Positions 49,303 through 57,921 of a stretch of 64,000 bases of DNA are shown piece after piece. Under the pieces are notes generated by a model. The model was not told the DNA's origin and searched no databases. It saw only the letters and a list, made by a program, of their open reading frames with translations. The DNA lies in the NCBI RefSeq assembly GCF_018324205.1, contig NZ_AP023356.1, positions 806,001 to 870,000 of the forward strand, written 5' to 3'. The stretch comes from Actinoplanes ianthinogenes. Lineage in GTDB: Bacteria > Actinomycetota > Actinomycetes > Mycobacteriales > Micromonosporaceae. Position 1 is the first letter of the stretch. Every line of letters begins with the position of its first letter. The position numbers and the translations under genes were made by a program.

Positions 49303-49308
49303 TATCGT
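49303..49308 (+). promoter_or_regulatory. Leaderless -10 element of the beta-propeller gene
   Basis: TATCGT ends seven bases before the GTG at 49316 and no Shine-Dalgarno is seen. It supports that start over the ATG at 49328. Confidence 0.45.
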
Positions 49309-49315
49309 GGCGCCG

Positions 49316-50599
49316 GTGAAGTCAGCGATGACGGTCTTGGTCTGCGGCGCGCTGGTCGCCGCCTGCACGGCGACCCCGGATCCCGGGCCGAGCGGCCCGG
49401 CCGGTGAGGGCGGCGTGGTCGCCTGGAGCGTCGAGACGGCCACCGGCTCGCACGACGCCTGGATCGTCCGGGACACGGCCGTGGTCCTGGACGGCTCGGC
49501 GTTGCTCGGCCTGTCCGCCGCCGACGGTTCCCCGCGGTGGCGGCTGCCCTACCCCGGTGACGAGACGACGTTCACGATCGCCGGCGGCATGGTGGTCGTG
49601 CAGCGGGGACACCACGGCGCGGTCGACGTGGTCGCCCCGGACACCGGGCGGATCGCCTGGTCGGTGCCGAGTCCGGTGGACGTCGTCGCCCGCGACGACG
49701 CGCTCTATCTCGATCCCTGTCCCGATCAGGGCAAGCCGGCCGCCTGCGCGGTCACGAAGCGCAGGCTCGCCGACGGCGCCACCCTCTGGTCCGTCGAAAA
49801 CCCGGAGTTCCGCCTGCTGGACAACGTGATCGGCGGCCGGCGGCCACTGGCGCCGGCGGCGAGCGCCTACCTGCCGGTCATCCTGGCGCACGGCCGGGAC
49901 GCGCTGCTGGACACCGCCACCGGGCGCCTGCTCCCCGGCCGGGCGAAACATCAGGCCTGGTACGCCGTCGCGGCCGGCCGGACCCTGGTCACCACCGACC
50001 ACGACCCGCCGCCCGGCGACGACGACTGCACGGTGGCGGTCACCGCGGTCGACGGCCCGACCGGGAAACCGGCCTGGACCGGCAAGGTCTACAGCGGACG
50101 GCGCCCGGACGGCGAGTGCCACAAGCGGCTCAGCGACGCCTGGTCCGGCACCGTCATGTTCGGCTCCGGCAGCGACGTCGCCGCGGTGAACCGGAGCGGT
50201 CGCACCACGCTGACCGACTTCACCACCGGCACGGTCCGCTGGACCGCGCAGGAGCCCGGGGTGCCGATCGCCGCCGACGACCGGAGCCTGCTGGTCCGCG
50301 ACAACGCCGAGGACGGCCCGGTGGCCCTGCTCGACCTGGCGACCGGGCGGCGCCTGTGGACCGCGCCCGACCCGGGTCTGCCCGTCTCGTCGGCCAGCTG
50401 GGCATCCGCCGTCGCGGGCGACCTGGTCGCGGTGATGGGCGCCACCGGCGACCGCCCGTACGTGCTGGTCTTCGATGCCCGGACCGGTCGGCAACTGGCC
50501 CGTCGCGGCGGCTGGCTGACCGGCCTCGGCACCGACTGGGTGATGGTCTCGACCAGCGCCGGCGCGAACCGTCTCCGGCTGGAGACGATCAGGTTCTAG
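49316..50599 (+). CDS. PQQ-like beta-propeller lipoprotein
   Basis: A 427-aa exported protein with a lipoprotein signal (MKSAMTVLVCGALVAAC, lipid-attached Cys17). The rest is a series of WxxxTATGxPxW-like blades (AADGSPRWRLPYPG, PDTGRIAWSVPSP, GPTGKPAWTGKVYSG, FTTGTVRWTAQEPG, LATGRRLWTAPDPG), a PQQ-like propeller of about seven blades. Four Cys in the middle (DPCPDQGKPAACAV, DDDCTVAV, GECHKR) may form disulfides. PQQ is probably not bound; a scaffold or sensor role is inferred. The 3' end overlaps the convergent sigma gene by 4 bp. Confidence 0.85.
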   Translation: MKSAMTVLVCGALVAACTATPDPGPSGPAGEGGVVAWSVETATGSHDAWIVRDTAVVLDGSALLGLSAADGSPRWRLPYPGDETTFTIAGGMVVVQRGHHGAVDVVAPDTGRIAWSVPSPVDVVARDDALYLDPCPDQGKPAACAVTKRRLADGATLWSVENPEFRLLDNVIGGRRPLAPAASAYLPVILAHGRDALLDTATGRLLPGRAKHQAWYAVAAGRTLVTTDHDPPPGDDDCTVAVTAVDGPTGKPAWTGKVYSGRRPDGECHKRLSDAWSGTVMFGSGSDVAAVNRSGRTTLTDFTTGTVRWTAQEPGVPIAADDRSLLVRDNAEDGPVALLDLATGRRLWTAPDPGLPVSSASWASAVAGDLVAVMGATGDRPYVLVFDARTGRQLARRGGWLTGLGTDWVMVSTSAGANRLRLETIRF

Positions 50600-51531
50600 A
50601 ACGGCAGCGACCACAGGGACGAGCCCGCGGCCTCCAACCACGTCGTGGTGTTGACCACCCGCCCGCCGTCGATGTCGAGCATCACCAGGGCGAACGGCGC
50701 GTACCCGGCGCCGTCCGGCCGCATCTGCCAGAAAGCCGGCTGCCCGGAAGCCGCCACCGGCACCAGCCGATGCCCCACGCACGCCGCCTCCGGCGCCGCC
50801 ATCGCCAGCCCGATCTGGTCGCGCCCGCGCAACCCCCAGGCGAACGGCGGCATCGTCGTCGTCGCGTCCTCGTGCAGCAGCGCGACCAACCCGGCCACGT
50901 CATGGCTCTCGAACGCCGCGCAGTACCGTTTCAGCAGCTCCTGCTGCTCGGCGTCGGCGGGACGCAGCACCTCCCCCGGCCGCGGCGCCACCGACCGCAG
51001 GGTCCCCCGCGCCCGCTGCAACGCGCTGGTCACCGACCCGGCCGACGTCTCCAGCAGCTCCGCGACCTCGGCCGCCGGCCAGCACAGCACGTCCCGCAGG
51101 ATCAGTACCGCCCGCTGCCGGGCCGGCAGGTGCTGCAACGCCGCGACGAACGCCAGCCGCACCGTCTCCCGCTGCACCACCAGCGTCGCCGGGTCCTGCG
51201 CCAGGTCCAGCACCATCGCGTCCGGGATCGGCCGCACCTCCGCGCCGGCCGGCAGCAACGCACCGAACGGCTCCCCGGCCCGCGCCACCGGCGTCAGATC
51301 CAGCGGCAGCGCCCGCCGCGCCGCCCCGCGCAACAGATCCACGCAGACGTTGGTGGCGATCCGATAGACCCAGGTCCGCAGCGATCCCCGCGCCGCGTCG
51401 AACCGCTCCGCGGCCCGCAGGACCCGCTCGAACGTCTCCTGGACGGCGTCCTCGGCCTCGTGCCCCGACCCGAGCATCCGGTAGCAGTAACCGGTCAACT
51501 CGATCCGCAGCCCCGCGAGCGCCTCGTCCAC
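50596..51531 (-). CDS. ECF sigma-70 factor with C-terminal SnoaL-like domain
   Basis: A 311-aa ECF sigma factor of the long (SigJ/ECF56-like, TIGR02960) type. Region 2 contains GYCYRMLGSGHEAEDAVQETFERVLRAAERFD in pieces and TWVYRIATNVCVDLLRG; region 4 has LPARQRAVLILRDVLCWPAAEVAELLETSAGSVTSALQRARG. The C-terminal SnoaL-like domain (~205-305) replaces a separate anti-sigma factor in this group. TAGGGT six bases before the GTG suggests a leaderless start. Confidence 0.92.
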   Translation of the reverse strand: MDEALAGLRIELTGYCYRMLGSGHEAEDAVQETFERVLRAAERFDAARGSLRTWVYRIATNVCVDLLRGAARRALPLDLTPVARAGEPFGALLPAGAEVRPIPDAMVLDLAQDPATLVVQRETVRLAFVAALQHLPARQRAVLILRDVLCWPAAEVAELLETSAGSVTSALQRARGTLRSVAPRPGEVLRPADAEQQELLKRYCAAFESHDVAGLVALLHEDATTTMPPFAWGLRGRDQIGLAMAAPEAACVGHRLVPVAASGQPAFWQMRPDGAGYAPFALVMLDIDGGRVVNTTTWLEAAGSSLWSLPF

Positions 51532-51537
51532 GGGGTG

Positions 51538-51543
51538 ACCCTA
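51538..51543 (-). promoter_or_regulatory. Leaderless -10 element of the sigma factor gene
   Basis: TAGGGT on the minus strand ends six bases before the GTG at 51531, with no Shine-Dalgarno. The 271-base divergent spacer also holds an AT-rich stretch near 51575-51595. Confidence 0.45.
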
Positions 51544-51802
51544 AGTCCCCGATCGCTCGTGCCCATAAGACCAACACAAATCATAATTTTGTACGACTTC
51601 AGGTCCCGTGCCGATCGGCTCGCGAGGCGGCGGCCGCTCCGGATCGCAACGCGTGTCGTGCGGGAACGCACGTGGTCCGGGTCACCCCACCGACCGACCG
51701 GCGGACGGCGTACCGAAAATTCGCGACCGAGCGATTAATCCGGAGCCCCGGATTCGTATGCCCTTTGATGCTCGCCGCAGGCGGGCCCGGAGGGAGAACG
51801 AG

Positions 51803-52423
51803 ATGCCGACCGAGGTAACGGATGCGATCGCGGCGCAGCGGACGGAGCTGGGCGAGATGCTGGCCGGGTTGAGCGAGGAGCAGTGGGACGCCGCGACGCT
51901 GTGTGCCGGGTGGCGCGTGCGGGAGGTGGTCGCGCACCTCACGCAGCCGTTCCGGATCTCGGCGGCGCGGTTCCTGGTGGAGATGGCGCGGTCCGGCGGG
52001 AACTTCGGGCGGATGGCGGATCGGACGGCCCGGCGGGACGCGGCGGCGATGAGCTCGGCGGCGCTGCTGGCGGCGGTGCGGGACAACGTGACGCATCCGT
52101 GGTCGCCGCCCGGTGGCGGGCTGGCCGGGGCGCTGTCGCACGACGTGATCCACGGGTTGGACATCACGCTCGCGCTGCACCCGGACCGGACCGTGCCGGA
52201 CGACCGGATGTCGCTGGTCCTGGACGCGATGACGCCGCGGAGCGTGAAGTACTTCGGCGCCGATCTCAGCGGCGTCGCGCTGATCGCCACGGACCGGGAG
52301 TGGCGCCTCGGCGCGGGCGAGCCGCTGCGCGGGCGGGCTCAGGACCTGCTCATGGTCGTCTGCGGGCGGCGGCTGCCGGCGGGTCTGCTCACCGGCGCCC
52401 ACGCCGCGCGCTTCACCGCCTGA
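51803..52423 (+). CDS. DinB/MDMPI-superfamily protein (TIGR03083-like)
   Basis: A 206-aa four-helix protein of the maleylpyruvate isomerase N-terminal type: TDAIAAQRTELGEMLAGLSEEQWDAATLCAGWRVREVVAHL in pieces. The LCAGWxVREVVAHL metal-site His and the second His in SHDVIHGLDI fit the mycothiol-dependent DinB fold. Reaction unknown; a thiol-linked isomerase or transferase role is family inference. GGAGGGAG lies seven bases before the ATG. Confidence 0.88.
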   Translation: MPTEVTDAIAAQRTELGEMLAGLSEEQWDAATLCAGWRVREVVAHLTQPFRISAARFLVEMARSGGNFGRMADRTARRDAAAMSSAALLAAVRDNVTHPWSPPGGGLAGALSHDVIHGLDITLALHPDRTVPDDRMSLVLDAMTPRSVKYFGADLSGVALIATDREWRLGAGEPLRGRAQDLLMVVCGRRLPAGLLTGAHAARFTA

Positions 52424-52644
52424 TCCGGGGTGGCCGGACGGTTCCGGGCGTCGGAAGAACGGTTATTTTCCGGCGGACCGTCCGGATGAGACACCGGGGC
52501 GGCGTGCCGGCGCCGCCCTGGCACGGTGGGCGCGTGACGTGCGGCGAGTCGAGAGATCGGAGGAGCGAACCGCCCGAACGGGCACAGGGAGGCGCAAATA
52601 ACACTGGTTGGCGGAGGGTCGATGAAACGGTCAAGCTGGCTGGC

Positions 52645-53610
52645 GTGCAAGCGACAACTCACCAGATCACGGACATCGACGAGGCTCGTGTGGTGCTCCG
52701 GAAGTACTTCTACCCGCTCGACGTGGAGGTGCTGAAGCCGGCCCCCAGCTGGACGGCGAACTTCGAGGTGGGTGGGGACGAGGGTGTCGTCCTCGGCGTG
52801 CTGGACTTCGGGGTCGACGTCCGGATCAGTGCCGGAGAGACCGGCTCCTACCACGTGAACGTGCCGCTGACCGGCGCGGTGACCTGGCATCAGGGCAAGG
52901 ACGAGCCGCGCCGGTCGGTGGCCGGGCGGACGGCGGGGGTGAACCTGCCGGTCGGCGACGCCTACCTGGACTCCTGGGACGGGGACGCCCGGCTGCTCGC
53001 CGTCAAGATCGGGCGGGCCGAGCTGGAGAACCAGCTGGAACGGATGCTGGACCGGCCGGTACGCGGCCCGATCAACCTCGGTCCGGTGCTCGACATCGCG
53101 GACGGCCCCGGGGCGAGCTGGTGCCGGCTGGTCCGGATGATCGCCGCCGACACCGGCAACCCGGAGGGCCTGACCGGGCACCCGGTGATCGGCGCCCGGA
53201 TGCGCGAGTCGCTGGTCACCGGGTTGCTGCTGGCGACCGAGCACCGGTACCGCGGCCCGCTGGAACGCCGGTCGCCGGCGCTGGCCGCGCCGGGCGCGAT
53301 CCGGCGGGTGGTGGAGGCGATGCGCGCCCAGCCGGGCCGGCCGTTCACGGTGGCCGACCTGGCGCTGATCGCCGGGGTGGGCGCCCGGGCGTTGCAGCAG
53401 AGCTTCGCCCGGTATGTCGGGATGCCGCCGATGACATACCTCCGGCAGCTGCGGCTCGGGCTGGTCCACGAGAGCCTGCGCCTCGCCGACCCGGCGACGA
53501 CGACGGTGGCCCAGGAGGCGTACCGATTCGGGTTCACCCACCTGGGCCGGTTCGCCGTCGCCTATCGGCAGCGCTACAACGTCTCGCCCTCGGAGACGCT
53601 GCGCAGATAG
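52645..53610 (+). CDS. AraC-family transcriptional regulator
   Basis: A 321-aa regulator. N-terminal AraC-binding-like (cupin) domain (~10-190: YHVNVPLTGAVTWHQG, AGRTAGVNLPVG) and C-terminal double helix-turn-helix (~225-320: PFTVADLALIAGVGARALQQSFARYVGMPPM, VAQEAYRFGFTHLGRFAVAYRQRYNVSPSETL in pieces). GTG 52645 is preferred; CAAGCT lies seven bases upstream. The GGAGGG at 52613 points to an out-of-frame ATG and is ignored. Target unknown. Confidence 0.9.
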   Translation: MQATTHQITDIDEARVVLRKYFYPLDVEVLKPAPSWTANFEVGGDEGVVLGVLDFGVDVRISAGETGSYHVNVPLTGAVTWHQGKDEPRRSVAGRTAGVNLPVGDAYLDSWDGDARLLAVKIGRAELENQLERMLDRPVRGPINLGPVLDIADGPGASWCRLVRMIAADTGNPEGLTGHPVIGARMRESLVTGLLLATEHRYRGPLERRSPALAAPGAIRRVVEAMRAQPGRPFTVADLALIAGVGARALQQSFARYVGMPPMTYLRQLRLGLVHESLRLADPATTTVAQEAYRFGFTHLGRFAVAYRQRYNVSPSETLRR

Positions 53611-53630
53611 GTCGCGCCGCGGGCCGCCGG

Positions 53631-55583
53631 TCAGCGCCGGCCGCGCCGGGCCCGCACGTAGTCGTCGATCACGTAACGTCCCAGCTCGGCGGCGTCCGGG
53701 CTGAACACCCGGCCGCCGTTGCGCCGGGCCACCGCGTCCATGAACCGTTGCAGGCCCGGGTCCTCGCCGAGCATGAACACGTTCATCGTCGCGCCGTACC
53801 GGGTCAGCAGGTCCACCTCCCGTACGGTGGCCTGAACCGTCTCCGGCAGCGGCGGCCACCAGAACAGCGCCTCGCCGTCCTCCTCCAGGTGCGCGGTCGG
53901 CTCGCCGTCGGTGACCACCAGCACCACCGGCTCCGAGCCGGGGTGCCGCCGCAGGTGCCGGCCGGCAAGTTTCAGCGCGTGCTGGAGGTTGGTGCCTTTC
54001 TCCATGGTCGGCTCGGTCGCGGCGAGCTCGCCCTGCGAGAGCGACATCGCATACTTCCCGAAGCCGATGATCTGGAGCGCGTCCTGCGGATACTTCGTGG
54101 CGACCAGGTGCGACAGGGCCAGCGCCGTCTGTTTCATCGGGCCCCAGCGGCCGTCGGCGAACATCGAGTACGACAGGTCGACGCAGAGCGCGACCACCGC
54201 GGACGCCCGGCGCTCCGTCTCGGCGACCTCGAAGTCCTCCGGCGCCAGGCGTACCGGAAGGGTCGCGACATCGCGCGAGGCGGCCCGGCGGCGGACCGCG
54301 TTCCCGATCGTGCGGACCACGTCGAGCGGCTGGTCGTCGCCGAACTCCCAGCGCCGGGACGAGCCGATCAGGTCGCCGGCCGCGCCCGCGTCGCGCATGT
54401 CGTGCTCGCCGCGATGGCCGGCGATGTCGTGAAAAATCTTCGACAGGGCCGTCTGGCCGAGGCGGCGCAGCGCTTTCGGCGAGAGCGTGAGGCCGTCGTC
54501 GTCGCGTTCCACGTAGCCCTGGCGGCGCAGTTCCCGTTCCAGCTCGCGCAGCCGGCGCAGGTCGTCGGCGGCGGACCGGCCGAGCTGGCGCTCCACCGCG
54601 TCCACGTCGACGTCGTCCAGGGTGGCGCCGGGGTGCTCCTGGCCGAGCTGGTCGATCAGCTCGTCCAGGTCGGCGATCTCGCCGAGGGCCGCGGCGGCGT
54701 CGCCGTACCCGAGGTCGCCCGGTCCGCGCATCCGCTCGCCGCGGCCCCAGTTCATCCCGGGGCGCAGGGCACGCAGGTTGTCGGTCAGCTCGGCGAGCTG
54801 ACCGGCCAGCGGGCCGTCGCCGAGCGCCTGGGCCATCAGCTGTTGCAGCTCCTCGCGCTGCTGCGGGCTGAGCGAGCGCATCAGCCGCTCGGCCGCGGCG
54901 GCCTGCCGGGCCAGGGAGTCGATCAGCTCGTCGATGTTCTGCGGGTTGTCCGGGAAGAACTGGCCGTGCTTGGCCATGAACTCACGGAACGCGTCGTCGG
55001 TGTCCTCGCCGCGGGCATGCTTCTCCAGGAGGCGGTTGAGGTCGCCCACCATTTCGGATACCGCCGAGAAATCCCCGTTCTGCAGGGCGTTGCGCATCCC
55101 GGCGAACCGCTGTTCGACAACCTCCTGCCGCAACCCGTCCAGAATCTGCCGGTAAATGTCCCGAGCTTCCTCCGACGCCCAGTTGTATTCGGACAATTCC
55201 GAAATGGCCTGGGAAGTCGACCGGGGCAGGTTGTCCAGGACGGCCTCGTTGAACCGGGCGTCCATGTCCTCGCGGGCGCCGAGCGCATCCCGCTCGGCCG
55301 CCAGGGCCTGGTCCAGCATCTGCCGGGCCCGGGTGACCGCCCCGTCCAGGTTGCCCCGGCGCAGCGCCTCGCGCCGCAGCCGCCGGGCCCGCTCGCGCAG
55401 CGCGTCCAGCCCACCGGCGTCCCGCGGACCGCGGCGGATCAGGTCGCGGAGCGCGTCACGCAGGCTGTCGCCCCGCATGACCCGCTCCCCCATCTCGTCG
55501 ACGGCCGCCCGCACGTCATAGGGAGGCGCCAGCGGGTCCGGACCGTCCCGCCAGGCCCCGTAACGGAAGACGTTCCCCGACAT
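53631..55583 (-). CDS. Von Willebrand factor A-domain protein (CoxE/MoxR partner)
   Basis: A 650-aa protein. Residues 1-420 are helical and charged; the C-terminal VWA domain (~455-640) has the MIDAS residues D-x-S-x-S in CVDLSYSMFADGRW (~468) with TNLQHALKLAG and VTDGEPTAH. It lies 2 bases after the MoxR-type ATPase gene, and such pairs act as metal- or cofactor-loading chaperones. VWA residues appear intact, so metal-dependent partner binding is expected. Both proteins are cytoplasmic. Confidence 0.9.
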   Translation of the reverse strand: MSGNVFRYGAWRDGPDPLAPPYDVRAAVDEMGERVMRGDSLRDALRDLIRRGPRDAGGLDALRERARRLRREALRRGNLDGAVTRARQMLDQALAAERDALGAREDMDARFNEAVLDNLPRSTSQAISELSEYNWASEEARDIYRQILDGLRQEVVEQRFAGMRNALQNGDFSAVSEMVGDLNRLLEKHARGEDTDDAFREFMAKHGQFFPDNPQNIDELIDSLARQAAAAERLMRSLSPQQREELQQLMAQALGDGPLAGQLAELTDNLRALRPGMNWGRGERMRGPGDLGYGDAAAALGEIADLDELIDQLGQEHPGATLDDVDVDAVERQLGRSAADDLRRLRELERELRRQGYVERDDDGLTLSPKALRRLGQTALSKIFHDIAGHRGEHDMRDAGAAGDLIGSSRRWEFGDDQPLDVVRTIGNAVRRRAASRDVATLPVRLAPEDFEVAETERRASAVVALCVDLSYSMFADGRWGPMKQTALALSHLVATKYPQDALQIIGFGKYAMSLSQGELAATEPTMEKGTNLQHALKLAGRHLRRHPGSEPVVLVVTDGEPTAHLEEDGEALFWWPPLPETVQATVREVDLLTRYGATMNVFMLGEDPGLQRFMDAVARRNGGRVFSPDAAELGRYVIDDYVRARRGRR

Positions 55584-55585
55584 GA

Positions 55586-57010
55586 TCAGCTCCCGTACAG
55601 GGTGCGGCCGTCGTCGGTCATCTCCTTGGCCAGCCGTCTGGTCAGGTGCAGCCCCTCCAGCACGAACTCCACCCCGGACGCCGCCTCACCCTGGCTCGGC
55701 GCGTCGCCCAGGCCGAGGCGATCCAGCACCTTGGCCAGGCCGGGGACCGTGCCGATCTGGGTGAGCAGCTCCTGCGCGCTGACCAGGTCGCCGGTCTCGA
55801 TGATGGCGCCGTCGGCGACCAGGTCGGTGAAGCCGGACAGGTCGAGCCCGGCCAGCCGGGCCCGGAACGTCTCGGCCGTGGCCACCCGCAGCAGGTGGGC
55901 GAGGATCTCGGTCTCCCGGCCCTCCTCGCCGCTCTCGAACTCCACCTTGCCGCGCAGCGTCGAGGTGACCGACACGGTGTCGCAGATCCGGGCCACCGCC
56001 TCGCGCTCGCCGCGCAGCCCGGACCGGCGCAGCGCGGACGCCGCCACGGTCTCGGCCGCCGCGATCGAGAACCGGGCCGACACGCCCGAGCGGGCGTCCA
56101 CCGACGACGACTCGCGGACCGCTCGCGTGTACCGGGCGAGGACGTCGATCAGGTGCTCCGGGACGGCCGCGACCAGGGCCGCCTCCTGCCGGACCAGCGC
56201 GGTCTCCAGCTCCAGGTCGACCGGGTAGTGTGTCCGGATCTCGGCGCCGAACCGGTCCTTGAGCGGGGTGATGATCCGGCCCCGGTTGGTGTAGTCCTCC
56301 GGGTTGGCCGAGGCGACCAGCAGCAGGTCGAGCGGCAGCCGCAGCTGGTATCCCCGGACCTGGATGTCCCGCTCCTCCAGCACGTTGAGCAGCGACACCT
56401 GGATGCGCTCGGCCAGGTCGGGCAGCTCGTTGACCGCGAAGATGCCCCGGTTGGTCCGGGGCACCAGGCCGAAGTGGATGGTCTCCGGATCGCCCAGCGC
56501 GCGGCCCTCGGCCACCTTGATCGGGTCGACGTCACCGATCAGGTCGCCGACGCTGGTGTCCGGGGTGGCGAGCTTTTCCCCATAACGCTCCGAGCGGTGC
56601 AGCCAGGAGATCGGCAGCAGGTCGCCGGTCTCGGCGGCCAGCCGGCGCGACGCCGGGGTGAGCGGGTGATAGGGATGCTCGTGCAGCTCGGAGCCGGCGA
56701 TGTAGGGCGTCCACTCGTCGAGCAGCCCGCCCAGCGCGCGGATCAGCCGGGTCTTGCCCTGGCCGCGCTCGCCGAGCAGGACCATGTCGTGGCCGGCGAG
56801 CAGGGCCCGCTCGACCTCGGGAAGGACGGTGTCGTCATAGCCGACGATGCCGGGGAAGCGCGGCTCGCCGGTGCGCAACTTGTGGAGCAGGTTGTCGCGC
56901 AGCTCCTCCTTGACGGTGCGGAACTCGTGCCCGGAGGCGCGCAGCTCGCCCAGGGTGCGCGGCAGGTCGGCGGGAGGTTCGAAGATGATCGCGGTAGGAC
57001 CCTCTGTCAC
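55586..57010 (-). CDS. MoxR-type AAA+ ATPase
   Basis: A 474-aa ATPase of the magnesium chelatase/MoxR group. Walker A VLLGERGQGKTRLI (~78-91), Walker B-like GIFAVNELPDLAERIQVSLLNVLEERDIQVRG in pieces, sensor 1 VASANPEDYTNRGRIITPLKDRFG, and a C-terminal lid. It remodels a target together with the VWA protein downstream. GTG 57010 is supported by TAGCGT seven bases upstream. It is divergent from the PhzF-like gene. Confidence 0.92.
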   Translation of the reverse strand: MTEGPTAIIFEPPADLPRTLGELRASGHEFRTVKEELRDNLLHKLRTGEPRFPGIVGYDDTVLPEVERALLAGHDMVLLGERGQGKTRLIRALGGLLDEWTPYIAGSELHEHPYHPLTPASRRLAAETGDLLPISWLHRSERYGEKLATPDTSVGDLIGDVDPIKVAEGRALGDPETIHFGLVPRTNRGIFAVNELPDLAERIQVSLLNVLEERDIQVRGYQLRLPLDLLLVASANPEDYTNRGRIITPLKDRFGAEIRTHYPVDLELETALVRQEAALVAAVPEHLIDVLARYTRAVRESSSVDARSGVSARFSIAAAETVAASALRRSGLRGEREAVARICDTVSVTSTLRGKVEFESGEEGRETEILAHLLRVATAETFRARLAGLDLSGFTDLVADGAIIETGDLVSAQELLTQIGTVPGLAKVLDRLGLGDAPSQGEAASGVEFVLEGLHLTRRLAKEMTDDGRTLYGS

Positions 57011-57017
57011 CGCAGGA

Positions 57018-57023
57018 ACGCTA
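57018..57023 (-). promoter_or_regulatory. Leaderless -10 element of the MoxR-type gene
   Basis: TAGCGT on the minus strand ends seven bases before the GTG at 57010, again without a Shine-Dalgarno. Confidence 0.45.
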
Positions 57024-57111
57024 CTCCCGGGATGTGACAAACGGCGACTGTGATCCGGAAACGCGGGATTGGCCGTTGCTCATGGCGGGTGTCGCGCGGC
57101 AGGCTTTGCTC

Positions 57112-57921
57112 ATGATCGAGAGGTACGCCGCATTCACCACCGATCCCGCCGGTGGGAACCCCGCGGGAGTGGTCCTGGACGCCGCCGAGCTGACCGACGC
57201 CCGGATGCTGGAGATCGCCGCTGAGCTGGGTTTCTCCGAGACCGCGTTCATCACCGAGCGGGCCGGTGACCGGTACCGTCTGCGGTTCTTCAGCCCGCTC
57301 GCCGAGGTCGATTTCTGCGGCCACGCGACCGTGGCCACGGCGGTCGCGCTGGGTCCCGGCGAGCACCTGTTCGTGACCAACGCGGGCGAGGTTCCGGTGA
57401 CGGTCGACACCAGCGGATTCGCCACGCTCACCAGCGTCCCCACCCGGGTCGAGCCGCTGCCCGAGGCGGATCTCACCGCACTGCTCACCGCACTGCGCTG
57501 GTCCGCCGACGACCTCGACGAGGCGCTGCCGCCGCGGGTGGCGTACTCCGGGAATCTCCATCCGGTCCTGGCCGCCCGCAGCCGCGAGCGGCTCGCGGAC
57601 CTGGACTACGACGTGCCGGCGCTGAAGGCGCTGATGACCGACCGCGGCTGGACCACGATCCAGCTGGTGTTCCGCACCGGCCGGCACACCTTCGACGTAC
57701 GCGACCCGTTCCCGGTCGGCGGCGTCTACGAGGACCCGGCCACCGGCTCGGCGGCCGCGGCCCTCGGCGGCTACCTGCGCGAGCTCGGCCTGGTCGCCGG
57801 CGACGCCACCCTGCACCTGCGGCAGGGTGACGACCTGGGCCGGCCGAGCCGGCTCACCGTCGGCCTGGTCACGGGTGAGCCCGGAGTCCGGGTCAGCGGC
57901 CAGGCGGTCCCGATGAGCTAA
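57112..57921 (+). CDS. PhzF-family isomerase/epimerase-like protein
   Basis: A 269-aa PhzF/diaminopimelate-epimerase-fold protein. N-terminal GGNPAGVVLD, catalytic Glu43 in GFSETAFI, FFSPLAEVDFCGHATVATA and the C-terminal EDPATGSAAAALGGYL are family hallmarks. Most relatives have unknown substrates; no phenazine genes are near. ATG 57112 is preferred over ATG 57082 because CAGGCT lies six bases upstream and family sequences start there. Its last 4 bases overlap the convergent GGDEF gene. Confidence 0.92.
   Translation: MIERYAAFTTDPAGGNPAGVVLDAAELTDARMLEIAAELGFSETAFITERAGDRYRLRFFSPLAEVDFCGHATVATAVALGPGEHLFVTNAGEVPVTVDTSGFATLTSVPTRVEPLPEADLTALLTALRWSADDLDEALPPRVAYSGNLHPVLAARSRERLADLDYDVPALKALMTDRGWTTIQLVFRTGRHTFDVRDPFPVGGVYEDPATGSAAAALGGYLRELGLVAGDATLHLRQGDDLGRPSRLTVGLVTGEPGVRVSGQAVPMS

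Noticed and set aside
52622..52644. ATG at 52622 with GGAGGG as start of the AraC gene
   Set aside because: It is not in frame with the AraC coding sequence; GTG 52645 fits.
53121..56228. 1035-codon plus-strand open frame
   Set aside because: It is the complement of the VWA and MoxR genes, has Arg/Pro/Gly-rich translation with no family features, and is a GC-rich shadow.
57112..57921. Phenazine biosynthesis cluster
   Set aside because: PhzF-like proteins are widespread and no other phz-like gene is nearby.
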